A stretch of DNA of 64,000 nucleotides. It comes from Leeuwenhoekiella nanhaiensis (GTDB lineage Bacteria > Bacteroidota > Bacteroidia > Flavobacteriales > Flavobacteriaceae). Below, in pieces: positions 16,115 through 25,400 of the stretch (the first letter of the stretch is position 1; each line of letters opens with the position of its first letter). The position numbers and the translations under genes were made by a program. The notes under the pieces are model-generated. The model was not told the origin of the DNA and searched no databases. It was given only the letters and a program-made list of their open reading frames with translations. The stretch is taken from NCBI RefSeq assembly GCF_002744755.1, contig NZ_KZ319290.1:319750-383749 (forward strand), given 5' to 3'.

Positions 16115-16951
16115 ATGAGTTATTTTAAAACAAGTTCTATTGAAAATAGAGAAAACATTAAACTGTATTACGAGGATTATGGTACCGGCGATCCGGTGAT
16201 TCTCATTCACGGCTGGCCATTAAGTGCACAAATGTGGGAATATCAAACACAGGTACTGGTAGAAGCCGGTCATCGCGTGATTGCTTATGATCGGCGTGGT
16301 TTTGGACGTTCTGATAAACCCTGGAGCGGCTATGATTATGACACCCTGGCTAAAGATCTAAACGATGTGATTACGGGGCTTGATCTTAAAAATGTTACGA
16401 TTGTAGGGTTTTCGATGGGAGGCGGTGAAGTATCGCGATACATTGGGAATTATGGTACCTCAAAGCTGAAAAGAGCTGCTTTGATTTCTTCAGTCGCTGC
16501 ATTTTTGCTCAAGACCGATGACAATCCTGACGGTGTTCCGCAAGAAACTTTTGACGAATTTAAAGCTGCAGTCCGCAAAGACAGGCTAGGCTTTCTAAAA
16601 GATTTTGGAAACAATTTTGTCAATTACGACGATAACAAGGACAAAATCAGTGAGGCGCAGGTTCACTTTAATTGGTCAATTGCTGCAGGTGCTTCCCCAA
16701 AGGGTACTTTAGATTGTATCACTTCATTTGGCTCTTCAGATTTTAGAGCGGATCTCGAGAAATTTGACATCCCTACCTTGATTATTCACGGAGATGCAGA
16801 CCAGGTAGTGCCAATTAAACCTTCCGGTGAGCAAGCTGCTTCCATAGTTAAAGACAGCCGCTATGAAGTCATTAAAGGCGCACCACACGGTTTGGTTTTT
16901 ACGCACACCGAAGAAGTAAATAAAATTCTCATTGACTTTCTGAATAATTAA
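16115..16951 (+). CDS. Alpha/beta hydrolase (non-haem haloperoxidase / arylesterase type)
   Basis: A 278-aa alpha/beta-hydrolase. VILIHGWPLSAQMWEYQ carries the oxyanion-hole HGWP motif, YDRRGFGRSDKP is the usual strand-turn, and VGFSMGGGEVSRYI holds the nucleophile Ser. HGDADQVVP supplies the acid and KGAPHGL the catalytic His. This set is characteristic of cofactor-free chloroperoxidases and arylesterases, which are mainly esterases or perhydrolases. No signal peptide is visible, so it is cytosolic. It is a single gene flanked by hairpins on both sides. Confidence 0.88.
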   Translation: MSYFKTSSIENRENIKLYYEDYGTGDPVILIHGWPLSAQMWEYQTQVLVEAGHRVIAYDRRGFGRSDKPWSGYDYDTLAKDLNDVITGLDLKNVTIVGFSMGGGEVSRYIGNYGTSKLKRAALISSVAAFLLKTDDNPDGVPQETFDEFKAAVRKDRLGFLKDFGNNFVNYDDNKDKISEAQVHFNWSIAAGASPKGTLDCITSFGSSDFRADLEKFDIPTLIIHGDADQVVPIKPSGEQAASIVKDSRYEVIKGAPHGLVFTHTEEVNKILIDFLNN

Positions 16952-16973
16952 TTCAGAACTATATAGAAAGAAA

Positions 16974-16997
16974 AAACCCGGTCCAAAGGCCGGGTTT
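16974..16997. terminator. Bidirectional terminator between the hydrolase and OmpA genes
   Basis: Arms aaacccgg (16974-16981) and ccgggttt (16990-16997), extended by A/T-rich flanks, form a hairpin between convergent genes and can serve both. Confidence 0.8.
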
Positions 16998-17024
16998 CTT
17001 TATTTTCAAAGATTGAAAGCTTAC

Positions 17025-17855
17025 CTAGTTTTTAGGCATTCCATCTTCAATCATTTTGTAGAACTGATCTAGCTTAGGTAGTACCACAATACGGGTTCTA
17101 CGGTTACGGGCACGACCTTCTGCAGTATCGTTGCTGGCTAGAGGTACATAGTAACTTCTACCTGCTGCAACCATACGCTCTGGCGGTACACCAAATTCTT
17201 CCTGAAGAATACGTACTACTGAAGTTGCACGTTTCACACTAAGATCCCAGTTGTCTTCAATTACTGAAGTGCTGATTGGTTTGCTGTCAGTATGACCTTC
17301 AACCATAAATTCGATTTCAGGCTTGTTCTTTACAACAGTAGCAACTTTGCCTAAAACTTCTTTAGCACGGCTGGTTACATCCCAACGACCACTGTTGAAA
17401 AGTAATTTATCTGAAATAGAAACATAAACCACACCTTTCTCAACATTGATCTCGATGTCTTCGTCGTTCATATTGCCTATTGCACCTTTTAAACTGGTAA
17501 CTAAAGCAAGAGTTACCGAATCTTTGCGGTTAAGCGCATCGCGGAAAGCTTTGATCTGAAGATCTTTTTCTTTCATTTGCTCCAAAGATTTCTCCAGGTT
17601 TTCTGCACCTTTTGCAGATAGTGTAGTCAGGTTACCCTGCGTATTGATAAGATCGGTATTGGTTTTACGTAAATCAGCAATCTGATCGCGAAGGCTTTCT
17701 TCTGTAGCCAGACACGCGTTTAATTTTACGGTTGCTGTATTCAACATGTCTTGCGTCTCACGCTGTTTTGCTTCTAAAGCAGCGTATTTTTTTTGAGATA
17801 CACAAGAACTAAGCAGTACCAGCGCAGAGGCAGATACTATCATTAATTTTCTCAT
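17025..17855 (-). CDS. OmpA-family peptidoglycan-binding lipoprotein
   Basis: A 276-aa protein. The signal ends in a lipobox LLSSC with Cys 18, so it is lipid-anchored. Residues about 22-110 form a heptad-rich coiled coil (KKYAALEAKQRETQDML..LEKSLEQMKEKDLQ). The C-terminal OmpA/MotB domain (about 145-265) shows FMVEGHTDSKPI, DNWDLSVKRATSVVRIL, GRSYYVPLASN and GRARNRRTRIVV, the residues that bind diaminopimelate in peptidoglycan. It probably tethers the outer membrane to the cell wall. It is the last of a minus-strand run with the glycosyltransferase, 82 bases upstream. Confidence 0.92.
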   Translation of the reverse strand: MRKLMIVSASALVLLSSCVSQKKYAALEAKQRETQDMLNTATVKLNACLATEESLRDQIADLRKTNTDLINTQGNLTTLSAKGAENLEKSLEQMKEKDLQIKAFRDALNRKDSVTLALVTSLKGAIGNMNDEDIEINVEKGVVYVSISDKLLFNSGRWDVTSRAKEVLGKVATVVKNKPEIEFMVEGHTDSKPISTSVIEDNWDLSVKRATSVVRILQEEFGVPPERMVAAGRSYYVPLASNDTAEGRARNRRTRIVVLPKLDQFYKMIEDGMPKN

Positions 17856-17937
17856 AATTATTGTTGTTAATTTTTAGAATTCAGTACTCGCAAAAATATC
17901 AAAAAAGCTGCGCAATGGCAGATTCTTAACAATACTT

Positions 17938-18945
17938 TTAGTTATTCGGAAAGATATCGGTGTAATACTTTTTTCCAAGTACAAAATACTTCCAAACAAT
18001 TGAAAATGTAGTAGAATACGCCTTTAACTTAGGCGTATTTCGGCGCAAGCCTAAGGTTTGCGGTATTTTTTTATAAAAGCTGAAATGTGCACGAAGTATA
18101 GCAAAACTGTGTTTGGGTTTACCTTCGGCCAAAAATTTAAGAGCTGCAATCCCATCCAGACACATTCTGAAAAATAAAATCGCGTAAACCTGAAGTCCAG
18201 GAACATTTTTGAGCAGGAGCATCAAACCGTTTCTGAAATTGAGATAGGTCTTTTGCGGATTCATTTGCTCAAGGGTTGCACCGCCTAAGTGGTAAACACT
18301 GCTGCTCCCAATATGGTAAACAGCATAACCCAATGCCCGAACGCGCCAGCACAAATCAATCTCCTCCTGATGTGCAAAAAAGGTTTCGTCCAGCCCGTTT
18401 GCATCGTAAAACGCTTTTTTGCGAATAACGAGACAAGCTCCGCTGGCCCAAAAAACTGGCAAACTATCATCATACTGCCCCTCATCTTTTTCCAGAGTTT
18501 CAAAAAGCCGTCCCCTGCAAAACGGATATCCAAAAGAGTCTATGAAGCCACCCCCGGCACCTGCATATTCAAAATAATCCGGGCGTTTGAGGTCTAGAAT
18601 TTTGGGTTGTGCAGCACCTAGACTGGCGTCGGCTTTAAATGCTTCGATGATGGGATTTAGCCAGCCGGGAGAGGTGGCAATATCACTGTTCATCAAAACA
18701 AAAAGCTCTTCGCTCACATGTTGCAGGGCTTCGTTGTAGCCTTTGGCGTAACCGCCGTTTGTGCTGTTGCGTATGATTTTTACCTGTGGAAAGTTTTCGC
18801 CCAAAAAAGCAACAGAATCATCAGTAGAAGCATTATCTGCAACATACACCGCAGCCTGCTCAGCACTGTGCTCAAGCACTACAGGCAGGAATTTTTCAAG
18901 CAGATGCCTGCCGTTCCAGTTGAGTATGACAATCGCGATTTTCAC
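17938..18945 (-). CDS. Glycosyltransferase family 2
   Basis: A 335-aa GT-A glycosyltransferase resembling rhamnosyltransferases of the WbbL type. Motifs in order are IVILNWNGRHLLEKFLP at the start, YVADNASTDDSV, NGGYAKGYNEAL, LFVLMNSDIAT for the metal-binding acidic site, PVFWASGACLVIRK and a HQEEIDLCWR acceptor-side loop. Two hydrophobic C-terminal stretches suggest membrane association. It starts 9 bases after the nuclease-like gene, so the two are one transcript. The sugar and acceptor cannot be told. Confidence 0.9.
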   Translation of the reverse strand: MKIAIVILNWNGRHLLEKFLPVVLEHSAEQAAVYVADNASTDDSVAFLGENFPQVKIIRNSTNGGYAKGYNEALQHVSEELFVLMNSDIATSPGWLNPIIEAFKADASLGAAQPKILDLKRPDYFEYAGAGGGFIDSFGYPFCRGRLFETLEKDEGQYDDSLPVFWASGACLVIRKKAFYDANGLDETFFAHQEEIDLCWRVRALGYAVYHIGSSSVYHLGGATLEQMNPQKTYLNFRNGLMLLLKNVPGLQVYAILFFRMCLDGIAALKFLAEGKPKHSFAILRAHFSFYKKIPQTLGLRRNTPKLKAYSTTFSIVWKYFVLGKKYYTDIFPNN

Positions 18946-18954
18946 AAGGGCAAA

Positions 18955-19401
18955 TTAAGGGCTGTAAACCGGAATATCCCGTAAAAAATTATATTTTTTC
19001 TGCTCATAATCCATTTGGCAAAAATAATGGTTGAGTCCGTTTGTGACCATTAAAAAGGAAGCCTGAAGGGTAAGGTTATACCGCGCGATCTGGTCAAAGG
19101 TGACCTGGGTAATGTTGACTTTAGGTGCCTTGCATTCTACAATAAGCCTGATACTTCCATCCGATTCAAAAACCACCACATCATAGCGTTTTGACAGGCC
19201 GTTTACCTTAAGTTCTTTTTCAACATTGATCAAGCTCAACGGATACTTATAGACTTCCTGAAGATGCTTTACCGTATGCTGACGTACCCATTCTTCAGGG
19301 GTCAAAACGACGAACTTTTTACGGATGGGGTCAAATATAAGCGGTTTATTTTCGCTACTTTTGAGCCTGAAGGTATACGGTGGGAAGTTGAGTTGCTGCA
19401 T
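18955..19401 (-). CDS. Orphan type I restriction R-subunit N-terminal (HSDR_N) domain protein
   Basis: I choose ATG at 19401 (148 aa). The longer frame to 19527 would run into holA and adds unrelated residues. The protein carries a PD-(D/E)xK-like nuclease core: Asp74 in KRYDVVV and Glu89-x-Lys91 in VECKAP, with QHTVKHL upstream. This matches the HSDR_N family, but no helicase motor, S subunit or M subunit is present, so it is not a restriction system. It diverges from holA with about 95 bases between starts. The function of such orphans is unknown. Confidence 0.8.
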   Translation of the reverse strand: MQQLNFPPYTFRLKSSENKPLIFDPIRKKFVVLTPEEWVRQHTVKHLQEVYKYPLSLINVEKELKVNGLSKRYDVVVFESDGSIRLIVECKAPKVNITQVTFDQIARYNLTLQASFLMVTNGLNHYFCQMDYEQKKYNFLRDIPVYSP

Positions 19402-19495
19402 CCCGGTAAAGGTAATTATCCCTATCAAGTATACCAAGCTCCAATAGCAGTCTGCCCGGCAACTTCTTACAGTTGTGGCAGTAAAAATCAAACCT

Positions 19496-20524
19496 GTGGA
19501 AGAAGTTACCCGAATTGTAAAAGACATCAGGAATAAAAACTACAAACCCATCTATTTTTTGATGGGGGATGAGCCGTATTACATAGATCAACTTTCAGAT
19601 TTTATAGCCTCTTCAATTTTGACGGAAGAGGAGCGTGGCTTCAATCAAATGGTGCTTTACGGCCGCGATGTAAGTCTTGATGATGTGATTTCGCAGGCTA
19701 AACGTTTCCCAATGATGGCTGAGCATCAGGTTGTGATTGTTAAAGAAGCTCAGGATATGTCCCGCGAAATCCTGGCGCAATCTGACGATAAAAAAAATAA
19801 GCTGGAAGCTTACGCCGAAAACCCGCAACCTTCTACCATTTTGGTTTTTTGCTACAAATACAAGAAGCTCGACAAACGTAAGCGGGTTTATAAGAACATC
19901 GCCAAAAACGGGATTATTTTTGAAAGTAAACGCCTGTATGAAAATCAGGTAGGCGACTGGATTCGCCGGGTGATGCAAAGCAAGGGCTATACCGTAGAGC
20001 CCAAAGCAGCGCATATGCTGGTAGAGTTTTTAGGAACAGATCTTTCCAAAATCAATAATGAGCTGGAGAAACTGAAGCTGATTATGGAAAAAGGAAGTAC
20101 GATCACCCCACTGGCGGTGGAGCAGAATATTGGGATCAGTAAGGACTTTAATAACTTCGAGTTGCAACGTGCAATAGGTGATAAAGATGTGGTTAAAGCG
20201 CATCGCATCATCAATTATTTTGCTCAAAACCCGAAAGACAACCCGATGGTAGTTACCATTGCATTGTTGTTCAGTTTTTTTCAAAACCTGTTGATTTACC
20301 ACGGTTTGCCAAGTAAGGACAAAGCTTCGGTAGCCAAGGCTTTAAAGGTAAATCCCTATTTTGTGAGTCAGTATACCGATGCAGCGCGCAATTACCCCAT
20401 GAAAAAAGTGAGTCACGTCATCAATTTACTTCGTACGGCAGATGTGAAAAGTAAAGGTGTGGGCGCTTACAACGTGCCACAGGGTGATTTGCTTAAGGAA
20501 TTGCTGGTGCACGTGATGAACTAG
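19496..20524 (+). CDS. holA: DNA polymerase III, delta subunit
   Basis: About 342 aa from GTG 19496, which has an A-rich leader and gives MEEVTRIVKDI, matching usual flavobacterial N-termini. GTG 19475 would add seven residues. The clamp-loader delta subunit opens the sliding clamp. Characteristic stretches are PIYFLMGDEPYYIDQLSDFI, MMAEHQVVIVKEAQDM, FCYKYKKLDKRKRVYK, EFLGTDLSKINNELEKL and the C-terminal SKGVGAYNVPQGDLLKELL. It has no Walker A, as expected for delta. It is a single gene between the divergent nuclease-like gene and convergent rsmE. Confidence 0.92.
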   Translation: MEEVTRIVKDIRNKNYKPIYFLMGDEPYYIDQLSDFIASSILTEEERGFNQMVLYGRDVSLDDVISQAKRFPMMAEHQVVIVKEAQDMSREILAQSDDKKNKLEAYAENPQPSTILVFCYKYKKLDKRKRVYKNIAKNGIIFESKRLYENQVGDWIRRVMQSKGYTVEPKAAHMLVEFLGTDLSKINNELEKLKLIMEKGSTITPLAVEQNIGISKDFNNFELQRAIGDKDVVKAHRIINYFAQNPKDNPMVVTIALLFSFFQNLLIYHGLPSKDKASVAKALKVNPYFVSQYTDAARNYPMKKVSHVINLLRTADVKSKGVGAYNVPQGDLLKELLVHVMN

Positions 20525-20592
20525 TTCTACAATTCAAAATTTAAGATTCAAAGTTCAAAACAATGGAACCTTGAGCCTCAAATTTTAAATTC

Positions 20593-21303
20593 CTATTCAT
20601 TAACGAAAGCCACACTGTGCGTGGCGACAACTGCAGCAGTTTCGGTACGTAAACGTTGTTCGCCCAGCATCACCGGCACAAAGCCCGCTTTCAGGGCCTG
20701 TTCAATCTCAGCCGGTGAAAAATCCCCTTCAGGTCCTATCAGGATAAGAACATCAGTTTTGGGTTTTAGTTTTTGTTTGAGCGAAAAGCGGTTGGTTTCT
20801 TCACAATGCGCGATAAACCGGTCTGTTTTGGTTGCAGCCTGTGTCTCTATAAATTCGGAAAAGGAAACCGCTTCATTCAGTTTGGGCAGATACGCTTTGA
20901 GCGATTGTTTCATCGCACTTTGCAGAATACGCTCGTACCGATCTTCTTTTACCACCTTGCGTTCGCTGTGATCGCAGATGATGGGTGTGATTTCAGAAAC
21001 GCCTATTTCAGTGGCTTTTTCCAGAAACCACTCGTAGCGGTCGTTGAGTTTGGTGGGTGCAACGGCCAGATGCAAATGATAGTCAAAGGCTTTTTCGGTA
21101 GTGACTTCAAGGATTTTTACAGTACAATTTGACGGACTCGCCTGCGTGATTTCGGCTTTGAAAAAATTACCACTTCCGTTTGTGATGTCGAGAATATCTC
21201 CTTCCCGTTTCCGCAGCACTTTTACAATATGCTTGCTTTCATCTTTCGGGAACCTGGCTTCTTTGGCATTTGCGGCAATATCCGGATTGTAAAAAAGCTG
21301 CAT
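20593..21303 (-). CDS. rsmE: 16S rRNA m3U1498 methyltransferase
   Basis: A 236-aa SPOUT-class enzyme that methylates N3 of U1498 in 16S rRNA. The N-terminal PUA-like domain includes SKHIVKVLRKREGD. The knot domain shows KATEIGVSEITPIICDHSERK, then LILIGPEGDFSPAEIEQAL and LGEQRLRTETAAVVA, which bind SAM. Length and motifs are standard. It follows tsaD by two bases, so the two RNA-modification genes form an operon. Confidence 0.95.
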   Translation of the reverse strand: MQLFYNPDIAANAKEARFPKDESKHIVKVLRKREGDILDITNGSGNFFKAEITQASPSNCTVKILEVTTEKAFDYHLHLAVAPTKLNDRYEWFLEKATEIGVSEITPIICDHSERKVVKEDRYERILQSAMKQSLKAYLPKLNEAVSFSEFIETQAATKTDRFIAHCEETNRFSLKQKLKPKTDVLILIGPEGDFSPAEIEQALKAGFVPVMLGEQRLRTETAAVVATHSVAFVNE

Positions 21304-21305
21304 AG

Positions 21306-22358
21306 TTAGAATTTAAGTCGGGATTGCGCCTTGGCGTGGGTTTCTATATAACCGGAGCCCTGTAAGTTTTCGTCTTTATATTTTAAATAGCCCACGATCC
21401 CTATCATCGCCGCATTATCTGTTGTATATTCAAATTTGGGGACAAAGGTTTTCCAGCCGTATTTAGCTTCAGCATCTTTTAAGGCTTTCCGAATTCCGCT
21501 ATTTGCCGAAACACCGCCTCCAATGGCCACCTGTCTGATTCCGGTTTGTTTTACGGCCTTCTTGATTTTATCCATCAAAATATTGATAATGGTGTATTGA
21601 ATGGAAGCACAGATATCGTCCCGGTGCTTTTCAACAAAATCAGGATCTGCGGCCACTTCTTTTTGGTAGAAATACAAAATCGCAGTTTTAAGTCCGCTAA
21701 AGCTGAAGTCGAGTCCGTCAACCTTGGGTTTGGTAAACTTGAAAGCTTTCGGATTTCCGCTTTGCGCATACTTATCAATAAGCGGTCCGCCGGGGTAGGG
21801 CAGTCCCAGTATTTTAGCGCTTTTATCAAAGGCTTCACCTACGGCATCATCCAAAGTTTGGCCTAAAATAGTCATATCAAAATAGGAGTCTACCCGAACA
21901 ACCTGTGTGTGCCCCCCTGAAATAGTCAGAGCCAAAAAAGGAAATTGAGGCTTATCATAACCTTCCTCGTCTATAAAATGTGCGAGGATGTGCGCCTGCA
22001 TATGGTTTACATCTATCAGCGGAATGTCGAGACCCATCGCCAGGGACTTGGCAAATGAAGTACCCACGAGAAGCGAGCCCATAAGGCCGGGACCGCTGGT
22101 AAATGCGACGGCGCTGAGGTCTTCTTTGGTAATTCCGGCTTTTTTAAGAGCCTGATGCACCACCGGCACAATATTTTGCTGATGTGCACGCGAGGCCAGC
22201 TCAGGCACCACACCTCCATATTCTTCATGTACAGCTTGACGCGCCACAACATTTGAAAGGGTTTTGTCGTTGTCGAGTACAGCTGCAGCGGTATCATCGC
22301 AAGACGATTCTATAGCGAGAATGTAGGTTTTATTTTTTGTAGAATCTGCGTTAGGCAT
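21306..22358 (-). CDS. tsaD: tRNA threonylcarbamoyladenosine synthase subunit (Kae1/TsaD)
   Basis: A 350-aa ASKHA-fold protein that transfers the threonylcarbamoyl group to A37 of tRNA. Motifs are ILAIESSCDDTAAAVL at residues 13-28, the metal site HMQAH at 119-123, TISGGHTQVV, DDAVGEAFDKSAK and AIGGGVSANSGIR near the C-terminus. The ATG at 22358 is followed by a short polar leader before the core. It heads a two-gene operon with rsmE and diverges from the TamB-family gene. A YrdC/Sua5-family gene is at 15320-15937. Confidence 0.96.
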   Translation of the reverse strand: MPNADSTKNKTYILAIESSCDDTAAAVLDNDKTLSNVVARQAVHEEYGGVVPELASRAHQQNIVPVVHQALKKAGITKEDLSAVAFTSGPGLMGSLLVGTSFAKSLAMGLDIPLIDVNHMQAHILAHFIDEEGYDKPQFPFLALTISGGHTQVVRVDSYFDMTILGQTLDDAVGEAFDKSAKILGLPYPGGPLIDKYAQSGNPKAFKFTKPKVDGLDFSFSGLKTAILYFYQKEVAADPDFVEKHRDDICASIQYTIINILMDKIKKAVKQTGIRQVAIGGGVSANSGIRKALKDAEAKYGWKTFVPKFEYTTDNAAMIGIVGYLKYKDENLQGSGYIETHAKAQSRLKF

Positions 22359-22494
22359 AGGGATTGTTCATGTACTTTTACCCAAAATTAGGCTTTTAGT
22401 CATAGACTTTGATCAGCTGCTCAAAAGCCTGGCCACAAATGGTAAACTAAATTTGTATTTTGCCGGGATTGGCAAAGTTAAAACTTAATAGCAT

Positions 22495-25400
22495 ATCAGA
22501 AAATTTAGAAAAATACTGAGACGTGTCCTGTTTATCGCAATAGGCTCATTTGCTTTGTTTCTAATTATTTTCTCGATTCCCGCCGTGCAGACTTCAGTGG
22601 CCCGTAAGGTTACTACTTCGCTTAATGAAAAGTACGGTACTGATATTTCGGTAGAGCGGGTGCGCATCAAATACAATGGTAATGCGCTGCTTTATGAAGT
22701 CTATATTGCAGATCACCACGAAGACACGCTTATTTTTGCTGAAACGGTAGAAACCAGTATTCTGAGCATTCAGCAGTTGCTTAATAACCGCCTCAATCTG
22801 GGCGACGTTACCATCTCTAACGGAACGATGAATGTGCGGAAATACAAAGGGGAAGAAAACGACAACCTCTATATTTTTTCGCAGAAATTCAACACCGGTA
22901 ATCCTTCAGGAACTCCATTCAAATTAGCTTCTTCTGAGGTTGAGCTAGAGAATATGAAATTCCGCTTTACTGATGAAAACCGCGACGATCCCAGCCTGGT
23001 TGATTTCTCAAATTTAAATTTAGTCGCAAGTGATTTTAAACTCAATGATGTAGAGGTTACCGCTCAAATTGAAGAACTGAGTCTGGATGCTGCCCGTGAT
23101 TATCACATACGGGCTCTTGAGGCTGATTTTAAATACAATCCTGACGAGATTGTTTTGAAGGAGATGACGCTCAAAACCGAAAATTCAGTGATTCGGGGAG
23201 ATCTGAAGCTCGATACACGCAACGAGGCATTTTCAGATTTCAATAACCTGGTGCAGATCACCGCAGATTTTAAGCAAAGCGAAATCTCCACAACAGATTT
23301 AAAGGCTTTTTATTCGGAATTTGGAACCGGGTACCGCATTGACCTTTCGGGGAAATTGACCGGAACGCTTAATGACTTCAGGGTTCAAAATTTAAATTTA
23401 AACGGTTTGGAAAGCAGCCGTATATTAGGAAATGTACGTTTTGAACGCTTGCTTTCAGATGGAAATACCTTTCGCATAGATGGCGATTACCGCACGCTTC
23501 AAACTTCTTACCTTGATCTCACCCGGTTGCTTCCTAATGTTTTGGGAAACAGCCTTCCGCCAGAACTGGTGCGTCTGGGTATTGCCGACTTACAGGGCAA
23601 ACTTACCGTAACTGAAAATACAGTCTACGCCAATGCCGATGTACAAACCGATTTAGGTTTTTTGCAAACCGATATCGATTTTAGAAACTTCAAAAATATA
23701 GGGCAGGCTACCTACAGTGGGTCGTTGCGGGGAGAACGCTTCAATCTGGGGCGCTTGTTTAAAGATCCGCAGTTAGAAACCGCCAGCTTTAACGTAACTG
23801 TAGACGGTAAAGGTCTGGAGGCAGAAACGCTTGATACCAGTATAGAAGGAATTATAAGTAGGTTGCGTTATAAAGGCTATACCTATCAGGGAATTATGGT
23901 TTCCGGAAACCTGAGAAACCCCGTTTTTGACGGAAAACTCACGGTAGATGATCCCAATGCGCAGTTTACTTTTGATGGCCTCATCGACGTTTCCGAAGAA
24001 ATACATACCTATGATTTTACCGCAGATATTACCCGGGTAGATCTGGGGAAACTTAATTTCCTCAAAGATTCTTCAGCAGTTTTGAAAGGTAATGTGGCGA
24101 TGGATATGCGCGGAACAAACATTGACGATACCGGCGGTACCATTTTATTTACCGATGCCAGTTTTGAAAATGGAAATGACCTGTACGAGTTTCAGGACTT
24201 TTTGATTACCTCAGGTTTTAGACGGGGCATACGTACCATTACCATCAATTCGCCGGATATTATTTCGGGACAGATTTCAGGTCAGTTTAAAATAGGTGAT
24301 GTGAAAGCCTTATTTAGAAATGCCATTGGAAGCCTGTATACCAATTATGAGCCTACTAAAATTACAACCGCACAGTTTATGGATTTTGACATTAAAATCT
24401 ACAGTAAGATTGTGGAAATCCTGGTGCCCGAAATTGAACTGGAACCCGACACCTTTGTACGGGGAAGCGTGGTTTCAGACGATTCAGAATTTAAGTTAAC
24501 CTTTCGATCTCCAAAAATTAAAGCTTTCGGTATTCTGGCTGAATCGGTTAATGTGCGGGTAGATAATAAAAACCCGCTTTTTAATACCTTCATCGAAGCA
24601 GATAGTATAGGTAGCGGTATGTATGGGATTAGTGATTTTAATCTGATCAACGTTACGCTTAAAGATACGCTGTTCATTCGGTCTGAATTTAAAGGAGGAC
24701 CTCAGAAGCAGGATGCCTTTGATTTGAGCTTTTATCATACCATTAATGAAGACAACAATTCGGTGGTTGGTTTTAAGCGCAGCAGTCTTAAGTTTAAAAA
24801 CAACGACTGGTTTTTGAACGAAGCTGATAATAAGGAGAATAAAATCGTCTTTGATAACAACTTTAAAGATATTGATATCAAAGAATTGATTTTATCGCAC
24901 GATAAAGAGCGTATCACATTGAGCGGACAAATACAAGATACAGTCTATAAGGACATCAAGACTAATTTTGAGCAGGTACGTCTTTCTCACATCACGCCCT
25001 ACGTAGATAGTCTCGATTTGAAAGGCCTGGTAAACGGAAACCTTGATATTTTGCAGAAGGATGGGGTTTACCTGCCTAGCAGTACGATTGATATTTCCAA
25101 TTTTACGATTAATGATATTCTGATGGGAGATTTAGACCTTTCTATTTCGGGAAATGAAAGTCTTACCAATTATAAGATCAATACCACTCTTACTAACGAC
25201 GAGATTCAATCCCTTTCGGCTCTGGGGACTATTGATGTAAGTACCAGTAATCCTTCAATTGATCTCGATGTGCAACTGCGAAAACTGAATCTGGAAGCCT
25301 TTAGCCCATTGGGAGGCGATGTGATTTCTAAGATAAGAGGTCTGGCCAGCGGAAGGGCTTCGGTAACCGGGGATTACCGAAATCCTGATGTAGACGGGGA

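Noticed and set aside
18955-19401. A type I restriction-modification system
   Set aside because: Only an HSDR_N-like domain is present; there are no M, S or helicase parts, and neighbours are housekeeping genes.
19613-20014. 133-codon antisense ORF inside holA
   Set aside because: It overlaps conserved holA coding sequence and its composition is that of a shadow frame.
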